Below, piece by piece: positions 58,904-64,000 of a DNA stretch of 64,000 bases. The notes below the pieces were generated by a model. The model ran no database searches, was not told the origin of the DNA, and saw only the letters and a list, made by a program, of their open reading frames with translations. Numbering within the stretch: position 1 is the first letter of the stretch; the number at the start of each line of letters is the position of its first letter. A program made the position numbers and the translations under genes. This DNA comes from an uncultured Pelagibacteraceae bacterium. GTDB taxonomy: Bacteria > Pseudomonadota > Alphaproteobacteria > Pelagibacterales > Pelagibacteraceae. Where the stretch lies: assembly GCA_902573065.1 (NCBI GenBank), contig CACGHX010000003.1:26701-90700 (forward strand). Direction: 5' to 3'.

Positions 58904-59001
58904 TCGGTGTCTTTTTTATCGTTTTTAGAATCAAAGTTCACGATTAAAAAAGACACCAATAGTGCGGCAAGACCAAGCAGTACAAGGCCAACGGTAATCA
59001 T
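58900..59001 (-). CDS. 33-residue single-span membrane peptide
   Basis: The reading frame is MITVGLVLLGLAALLVSF, then LIVNFDSKNDKKDTE: one hydrophobic helix of about 20 residues followed by a charged tail. Its TGA overlaps the ATG of the hydrolase (ATGA), and it begins 22 bases after the small lipoprotein stop. This arrangement, plus the normal membrane-helix plus charged-tail composition, supports a real gene despite the length. It probably sits in the inner membrane. Function unknown. Confidence 0.65.
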   Translation of the reverse strand: MITVGLVLLGLAALLVSFLIVNFDSKNDKKDTE

Positions 59002-59023
59002 ATTTTCTAAAGTATTCCTAAAA

Positions 59024-59236
59024 TTAAGATTTTTTTGCTATCTTAGGACAGTTTTGTTTAGAAATTCTTTTTCCGAAGGCATCATCATTCATAGTTTTGT
59101 CAATAGACCAAATGAATGATTTTTCGTAAGCGCCAGTTACTTTATCTGGACTAGTACATTTAGTACCAAGTACGTAACGGTTACTACAGTTTGCAAGGAA
59201 TAAAGCACATGTCAAAATGATAATTATATTTTTCAT
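59024..59236 (-). CDS. Small lipoprotein
   Basis: 70 residues with a signal sequence and lipobox FLANC (Cys17). The mature peptide has further Cys (TKCTSPDKVTGAY and QNCPK), perhaps a disulfide. No family recognised. It is upstream of the membrane peptide in the same run and 54 bases downstream of the dioxygenase. Confidence 0.7.
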   Translation of the reverse strand: MKNIIIILTCALFLANCSNRYVLGTKCTSPDKVTGAYEKSFIWSIDKTMNDDAFGKRISKQNCPKIAKKS

Positions 59237-59290
59237 AGATCTAGAAATAATATGACTTTTTGTTTTAAGAGGGGCTGAAATTTGTTTTTT

Positions 59291-60088
59291 TTATGCGTCT
59301 AAAATAATTCTGTGCATCATTCTTCTACCTTGAAAAGGTGTAGCTGAATGTATAACTGAGTGATTATCCCAAATAACAATGGTATTTTTTTCCCAAAAAA
59401 AGCTAGTTTGAAACTCTTTTTTCGTTTGATGGTTGAATAAAAATTTTAACAAATTTTTAGACTCTTCTTCACTAAGATTTTTTATGGCGATTGTGTGACC
59501 AGGACTTAAATAAAGTGCTTTTTTACTACCAACTTTTTTCACAATTGAGTGTTCAGCCAAAAAATCTTTAGACTTTCCAGTTCCTCTTTCAGCTTCCCTC
59601 TCAAGTCTAGTAACTGATATTGGTCCTGCTGAACTAAAGACACCTACAAGATTCTCAATTTTATCTTTAGTTTTTTGATCTAGTGCTTCGTAAGATGCTA
59701 ATTGGGAAGCGAAAAGAGTCTGACCTTGGTCTTTTTTAACTATTTTACCCATAAGACATGTATATTTAGGTGTTTTATTCAAATAACTACTATCTGTATG
59801 CCATCCCTCACCATAAGATTTTCCTTTATCGTTCTCTTTTCTCTCAACAACAGTGATACCTTTATGGTTTTCTAAATCTTTTAACATTGGATATTCTTTA
59901 ATTTTGCCGAGCTTTTGGGCAAATTTTAAATATTCACCCGGCTCTAAATTTTGGTCTCTGAAGCAAACAAAACCAAAATTATTAAGAGCTTCTTTGATTT
60001 GGTTAATAGTTTTTGGTTCTAAAGATTTAAGATTACAAGAAATTGAAGCACCAATGTTATTTTTAAACGGATTTACTTTTATAATCAT
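59291..60088 (-). CDS. TauD/TfdA-family Fe(II)/2-oxoglutarate dioxygenase
   Basis: Non-haem iron oxygenase. The HxD is in GEGWHTDSSYL, the distal His in WDNHSVIHSATPF and the Arg that binds 2-oxoglutarate in GRRMMHRIIL. The fold core (GFVCFRDQNLEPGEYLKFAQ, LGKIKEYP) is typical of TauD. The substrate is unknown: taurine, other sulfonates and small carboxylates are all possible. I use ATG 60088, whose A is the last base of the upstream TGA, rather than GTG 60091. Confidence 0.9.
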   Translation of the reverse strand: MIIKVNPFKNNIGASISCNLKSLEPKTINQIKEALNNFGFVCFRDQNLEPGEYLKFAQKLGKIKEYPMLKDLENHKGITVVERKENDKGKSYGEGWHTDSSYLNKTPKYTCLMGKIVKKDQGQTLFASQLASYEALDQKTKDKIENLVGVFSSAGPISVTRLEREAERGTGKSKDFLAEHSIVKKVGSKKALYLSPGHTIAIKNLSEEESKNLLKFLFNHQTKKEFQTSFFWEKNTIVIWDNHSVIHSATPFQGRRMMHRIILDA

Positions 60089-60705
60089 CACTCACTACTA
60101 AAATAGATATCTCTATAATATGCAATAATTTTTTGTTTTGAATTATTTGAGTCTGAAAATAAAGCGATAAAGTTAGTGAAGGAAATACCATGTGTTTCTT
60201 CAAGCAATTCCTTAACATTTACCTTTCGAGTATGCCATTCACCACTCTTATCATTTGATATTACGTAATCTCTGCTTCCTTTTGTCCAAGGGCTTTGTTG
60301 TAAAAAGCCTTCCTCTAAAAAAGAGGAATGAGCTAGACTTAATAGTTTCGCACCAACTTTTTTTCCATGACCAACCATTACTCTTGCTGTCCAATCATGA
60401 CCATCTTTAGTTTTTTGATCAATAATTTCAAAATCTTTTTCAATTTTAAAAGTAATGTTTAAAAAAGGCATTTCCTGCAGAAGATCTTTTTCTATCTCCA
60501 TGCCAAGACCAGTAGCACTATCATTAGCTTCAGCTTTTAAATACCACCCTTTATCGTCTTTACCGTTTGTATAACTTGTTTTTTTTCCAAACCCCCTTTT
60601 TTTTAAAAGCTTCATACCTTCATCACTAAAATCGATTCGGAATTCTTTTGAACTGACGGTTGTAAAAATAAATAGAGCTGATAAAAAATATACAAAAAAT
60701 CTCAT
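60088..60705 (-). CDS. DUF3047-like exported protein
   Basis: Signal peptide at about 1-18. The mature part fits the DUF3047 pattern: GWYLKAEANDSATGLGMEI, then KDGHDWTARVMV, SPWTKGSRDYVISN and a closing YYRDIYF. The family has no known enzyme role. It is the first gene of a five-gene minus-strand run and overlaps the dioxygenase by one base. It is divergent from rmuC across 59 bases. Confidence 0.78.
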   Translation of the reverse strand: MRFFVYFLSALFIFTTVSSKEFRIDFSDEGMKLLKKRGFGKKTSYTNGKDDKGWYLKAEANDSATGLGMEIEKDLLQEMPFLNITFKIEKDFEIIDQKTKDGHDWTARVMVGHGKKVGAKLLSLAHSSFLEEGFLQQSPWTKGSRDYVISNDKSGEWHTRKVNVKELLEETHGISFTNFIALFSDSNNSKQKIIAYYRDIYFSSE

Positions 60706-60764
60706 GAATTACATTATTTAAATTAAAATTTGTAATTTAGCAAATACACCGTATATATAAATAA

Positions 60765-61796
60765 ATGGATATAATACTAATTACTCTCATAGCTGTTTTA
60801 CTAGCCTTAAATATTCTAGTGATATTCTTTTTAATCCGTAACAAACAGCATAAAACTGAGGATCCAACCCTGGCTTTTAAAAATGAATTCAATTCTTTTA
60901 AAGATACTTTTAGTCAGTCTTTTGGGAGTATGTCTAAAGACATAGCTAAAGATATGTCTGGAGCTTTAACAAGAGTAGATGAAAAAGTAGGGGTTTTTAA
61001 CAAGCAAGTTGAAGCTTTAAACAAAAGCCAAGATAATTTTAGTCGAATACTTGCTGGTGTAAAACAATATGGAGTCCTTGCAGAATTTTCTTTAGCGTCA
61101 CTTTTAAAGGATTTACTACCCGCAACTCAATACATTGAAAATGTTAAAATGAAGCCCGATGAAACTGGTGATACTGTTGAATTTGCAATTAAACTTCAAG
61201 ATGTTCTTGTTCCTGTTGACAGTCATTGGCCAATTGAAAAATTTAAAGAGATAGATAATGCTTATCAAGCCAAAGACAAAGAAGCCTTAGCCCATGCTAG
61301 AAAAGATTTGGCCTCCGCTTTTAGAAACAAGGCTAAAACTGTTAGTGCAAAGTATATTGCTCCACCTAAAACAACAGACTTTGCAATTGTGTATGCACCC
61401 ACAGAAGGATTATTTGCAGAACTTTCAAGTTATCGTGATCCAAAGACAAAAGAACTTTTACTCGAGGAACTTAGAACAAAATATAAAATTACTATTGCAG
61501 GACCTAATACCTTATCAGCGCTTTTACAGTCTTATCATTTAGGATTCCAAACACTTAAAGTTCAGAAACACGCAACTCAAATTTATAGTGACCTAAAACA
61601 TATATCCAGAAGATTTGAAAAACATTTTGATGGGATTATTGATTTAAGAAAAAAATTAGAGCAAGCCATGACTTCAACTGATAGTTTTGGTAGGGACGCT
61701 AGATCTATAATGAATACTCTGAATAACATTAAAGATCCAGGTACAGTAAAAGAGACAGTTGAAGAGAACTCTGATAAAATAAAAGTCTTTAAGTAA
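60765..61796 (+). CDS. rmuC: DNA recombination protein RmuC
   Basis: Predicted nuclease-scaffold protein that limits inversion and rearrangement at repeats. The 343 residues have an N-terminal membrane helix at about 2-22, a coiled coil at about 35-100 and the RmuC core: YGVLAEFSLASLLKDLLP, VLVPVDSHWPIEKF, KTTDFAIVYAPTEGLFAEL and AGPNTLSALLQSYHLGF. It is followed 13 bases later by the exonuclease I gene. Confidence 0.93.
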   Translation: MDIILITLIAVLLALNILVIFFLIRNKQHKTEDPTLAFKNEFNSFKDTFSQSFGSMSKDIAKDMSGALTRVDEKVGVFNKQVEALNKSQDNFSRILAGVKQYGVLAEFSLASLLKDLLPATQYIENVKMKPDETGDTVEFAIKLQDVLVPVDSHWPIEKFKEIDNAYQAKDKEALAHARKDLASAFRNKAKTVSAKYIAPPKTTDFAIVYAPTEGLFAELSSYRDPKTKELLLEELRTKYKITIAGPNTLSALLQSYHLGFQTLKVQKHATQIYSDLKHISRRFEKHFDGIIDLRKKLEQAMTSTDSFGRDARSIMNTLNNIKDPGTVKETVEENSDKIKVFK

Positions 61797-61809
61797 ATAA
61801 ATTTCCTAT

Positions 61810-63228
61810 ATGTCAAATTTTGTATTTTACGATTTTGAAACAACCTCATCAAATAAACAGTGGGGACAAATAATTGAAGTTGGAGCAATACTTGCTGATG
61901 ATCAATTAAACGAACTTGATAGGTTTGATGCAAGATGCAGGCTATCTCCAGGTATTATTCCAGAAGCTATGTCTTTGATAGTGAGTAACACTACTCCAAA
62001 AAAGTTGAAAGAAACCAATCTTTCTCATTATGAAATGGTGAAACAATTTGTAGGTAAATTAAAAAGCTGGGGGAAAGTTACTTATATTGGTTGGAATAAC
62101 ATTGAGTTTGATCAAATTTTTTGGAGAAATACATTGTTTCAAAATTTGCAATACCCATTCACTTCAACAACAAACGGCAATAAGGAGGGTGATTTACTTA
62201 ACCTTGCAAGAGCTGCCAATCTTTATTATCCAAATACTCTAAAGAACGCAACTAATGCAAAAGGAAATTTAGAATATAAACTTGATACAATGGCTCCTTT
62301 AAATGGAATAAAGCACGCCGCTCATACAGCAATAGGTGATTGCAGTGCAACACTAGAAATTGCAAGAATAATAAGAAAGAAAGCTCCAAGTGTTTGGGAA
62401 AGCAGCCTTTTAACATCTAATAAAGAGGAAAGTTTAAAAATTATTAAAAATGAAACCCTATTTTGTGCAAACGAATTTTATTATGGAAAGGTAGTTCCGT
62501 TTGTTCAAACTTTTGTTTGTCAACATCCAATATACCAATGGCCAAAAACTTTTGATTTAAAACATGACCCAAATATTTATATAAATATGCCAATTGAAGT
62601 TTTAAAAATTGAGTTAAAAAAGCCACCAAAAGTTTTAAGAACATGCCGCCATAACAAACACCCTATTGTAATGAATCCATCTTATATAGATCATTTCGAA
62701 GAATACAAAATGATAGGCATTAAAAAATTAAGAGAAAGAGCTGAAATTATAAAGAGAGATAAAAAATTTGCTGAAAAAGTCGAAGTAATTTTAAGAGATG
62801 AGGCGCAAGATAAAGCCGAAACCCAATCTCAGGAAGATATTTGTGAAGAGGAGAGTTTATATAATTTTCCTCCAGCTGAAGATAATAAAATATTGCCTGG
62901 ATTTCATGAGGTTGATTGGGGAAAAAAACTTAATTATTTACAAAAATTCAAAGACAAAAGGTTTCACTACTTTGGAAAAAAATTACTTTACCAAGAAAAA
63001 CCTGATTTATTACCAAAAGAAGATTATGATGAAATACACAACACAATAGTAAAAAGAGTTCTTTCAACAACTGATGAAAAAAAATGGAATACTATTCCTA
63101 GGACTTATAAGGAGATTGATGATTTAAGAGCTAAATTTGAAAAAAATAAAGAAACTAAAAAATTAAAAATGTTAGAAGACATTAACGTATACGTTGAAGA
63201 ATTAGAAAAGAACTACTCAAGAGCGTAG
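61810..63228 (+). CDS. sbcB: Exonuclease I homologue (SbcB-type)
   Basis: Single-strand 3'-5' exonuclease with a DEDD (DnaQ) fold. Catalytic elements: FYDFETTSSN, GWNNIEFDQIFWRN and the second Asp in HTAIGDCSATLEIA; DLLNLARAANLYYP matches the ExoI region. Length (472) and the C-terminal helical segment LYNFPPAEDNKILPGF are very close to E. coli ExoI (475). ExoI is common in gammaproteobacteria but unusual in my memory of alphaproteobacteria. Its position upstream of trxA is where addA lies in rhizobia. Confidence 0.9.
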   Translation: MSNFVFYDFETTSSNKQWGQIIEVGAILADDQLNELDRFDARCRLSPGIIPEAMSLIVSNTTPKKLKETNLSHYEMVKQFVGKLKSWGKVTYIGWNNIEFDQIFWRNTLFQNLQYPFTSTTNGNKEGDLLNLARAANLYYPNTLKNATNAKGNLEYKLDTMAPLNGIKHAAHTAIGDCSATLEIARIIRKKAPSVWESSLLTSNKEESLKIIKNETLFCANEFYYGKVVPFVQTFVCQHPIYQWPKTFDLKHDPNIYINMPIEVLKIELKKPPKVLRTCRHNKHPIVMNPSYIDHFEEYKMIGIKKLRERAEIIKRDKKFAEKVEVILRDEAQDKAETQSQEDICEEESLYNFPPAEDNKILPGFHEVDWGKKLNYLQKFKDKRFHYFGKKLLYQEKPDLLPKEDYDEIHNTIVKRVLSTTDEKKWNTIPRTYKEIDDLRAKFEKNKETKKLKMLEDINVYVEELEKNYSRA

Positions 63229-63260
63229 TTGACATTTAAAAAAAAACCCCTATTTATAAA
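63229..63260 (+). promoter_or_regulatory. Candidate trxA promoter
   Basis: TTGACA at 63229-63234 (its first bases touch the end of sbcB). TATTTA at 63251 or TATAAA at 63255 could serve as the -10; neither spacing is ideal. The position would put the transcription start at about the ATG (63263), and no Shine-Dalgarno sequence is seen. Confidence 0.4.
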
Positions 63261-63262
63261 AT

Positions 63263-63583
63263 ATGCCAACAAAAAAAGTTACAGATGAAAATTTTGATAC
63301 AGAAGTGATGAAATCACAAAAACCAACAATAGTTGATTTTTGGGCCGAATGGTGTGGGCCATGTAAGCAGATTGGGCCAATCTTAGAGGAGATTTCTGAA
63401 GAAATGTCTAACGAGGTAACTATTGCAAAGCATAATATTGATGAAGAACCTAATACACCTACCAAGTTTGGTGTAAGAGGAATTCCAACCATGTTATTAT
63501 TTAAAGCTGGAGAGCTAAAAGCAACTAAAGTTGGTGCCACTACAAAATCCAATATTGTGTCTTGGATTAAAGAAAATATCTAA
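63263..63583 (+). CDS. trxA: Thioredoxin
   Basis: Cytoplasmic disulfide reductase. The active site is DFWAEWCGPCKQIGPI. Cis-Pro in RGIPTMLLFKAG and 106-residue length fit TrxA. It is followed by convergent folC, overlapping four bases; trxA-folC linkage is typical of alphaproteobacteria. Confidence 0.96.
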   Translation: MPTKKVTDENFDTEVMKSQKPTIVDFWAEWCGPCKQIGPILEEISEEMSNEVTIAKHNIDEEPNTPTKFGVRGIPTMLLFKAGELKATKVGATTKSNIVSWIKENI

Positions 63584-64000
63584 TTTATACTTAAAACATA
63601 ACCAACAAGGTACAAACTTCCAAATATAACTATTATATTTCTTTTACTGTTTGGTATTTTATCTAGTGCATCTTTAATATTTTTAGACTCTTCCGTATCA
63701 AATCTATTTTTTAAACCAATTTTTTTTAATTCTGATGTACTTAAAGCGTTTGTCTCATTTGGTATTTTAATGGTTATCAGCTTTTTAAAAATACCTTTAA
63801 AATTTTTGATATTTTCATTAGGGTTCTTATTTTTAAGGCTACCCCAAATACCATAAACAGTAGTCTTTTGGCTTTTAAGAAAATTTGCTAAGTTTTTTGA
63901 TGATGTATAACTATGACATCCATCAACTAATATTCTATTTTTTCTTTTTTTCGTAATTTTACCTTTAATAAACTGAACTCGGCCTTCAAATTTTATTTTT
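63580..64000 (-). CDS. folC: Folylpolyglutamate synthase/dihydrofolate synthase, C-terminal part
   Basis: Adds glutamate to folates. The frame is open to the end of the window, so the start lies beyond 64000. The visible C-terminal domain reads FEGRVQFIKG, ILVDGCHSYTSSKNLANFL, YGIWGSLKNKNP and the ending VIFGSLYLVGYVLSIN, which is the FolC GSLYLVG signature. The usual DGAHN of the C-terminal domain is DGCHS here. The stop overlaps trxA by four bases. Confidence 0.88.
   Translation of the reverse strand, partial: KIKFEGRVQFIKGKITKKRKNRILVDGCHSYTSSKNLANFLKSQKTTVYGIWGSLKNKNPNENIKNFKGIFKKLITIKIPNETNALSTSELKKIGLKNRFDTEESKNIKDALDKIPNSKRNIIVIFGSLYLVGYVLSIN

Overview
The window looks like part of the chromosome of a streamlined, AT-rich alphaproteobacterium, most likely marine and close to the SAR11/Pelagibacterales group. 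The alphaproteobacterial signals are an Irr-type regulator beside fabA-fabB-fabI, RegB/RegA and ChvI/ChvG two-component systems, a chvI-chvG-ahcY-tsaE-amgK-murU block, and a free-standing ATP-synthase zeta inhibitor (DUF1476). The streamlining signals are very low GC, start and stop codons that overlap (ATGA, TAATG), no intergenic gap above about 270 bases, and operons that have lost usual members. No rRNA, tRNA, CRISPR, insertion sequence or prophage was seen. The placement is inferred from gene content and order, not from a tree.

Layout. 1-5934 (+): translation and RNA-decay operon nusA (partial), infB, rbfA, rpsO, pnp. 5931-8967 (-): a GNAT-like orphan, then fabI-fabB-fabA read fabA to fabI. 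9039-11972 (+): irr, katG and a small DUF2061 membrane protein, with a candidate Irr operator over the katG promoter. 11969-16670 (-): ubiE, ubiB, coaBC, a ThiF/MoeB enzyme and a periplasmic SH3 protein. 16686-24116 (+): mutM, rpsT, a repeat-bearing gap, dnaA, dnaN, a compact gyrB and a RegB-like kinase. 24123-28268 (-): a polyamine operon containing a fold III decarboxylase, a deoxyhypusine-synthase-like enzyme, N-carbamoylputrescine amidase and agmatine deiminase. 28419-30511: regA, bioY and an ABC ATPase. 30560-39060 (+): polA, chvI-chvG, ahcY, tsaE-amgK-murU.

39050-60705 is a mosaic of short operons: gpmA; cutA-VanZ-zeta-nuclease-Slt; msrA-sulfurtransferase-RND efflux; an EamA transporter, a HhH-GPD glycosylase and a phosphoribosyltransferase; a purine permease; an S9 peptidase; a membrane J-protein; a GT9 glycosyltransferase; a DapA-like lyase, cfa and an unrecognised highly basic coiled-coil protein; and an envelope operon (DUF3047, TauD dioxygenase, small lipoprotein, 33-residue membrane peptide, metallo-beta-lactamase-fold hydrolase). 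60765-64000 holds rmuC, an exonuclease I homologue, trxA and the 3' end of folC.

How the genes fit together. Irr, KatG and the haem/iron logic form a small oxidative-stress unit. FabA/FabB/FabI and Cfa shape the membrane lipids. AmgK/MurU with the Slt-like lipoprotein fit peptidoglycan recycling. The nucleobase permease and the phosphoribosyltransferase fit purine salvage. The points most worth a second look are the polyamine operon, the RegB H-box with Ser after His, the basic coiled-coil protein, the 33-residue membrane peptide, the dnaA-upstream repeats, and loci that lack genes normally found there (ylxR, truB, recF, hprK/PTS, addAB). I did not find a clearly new defence or mobile system.
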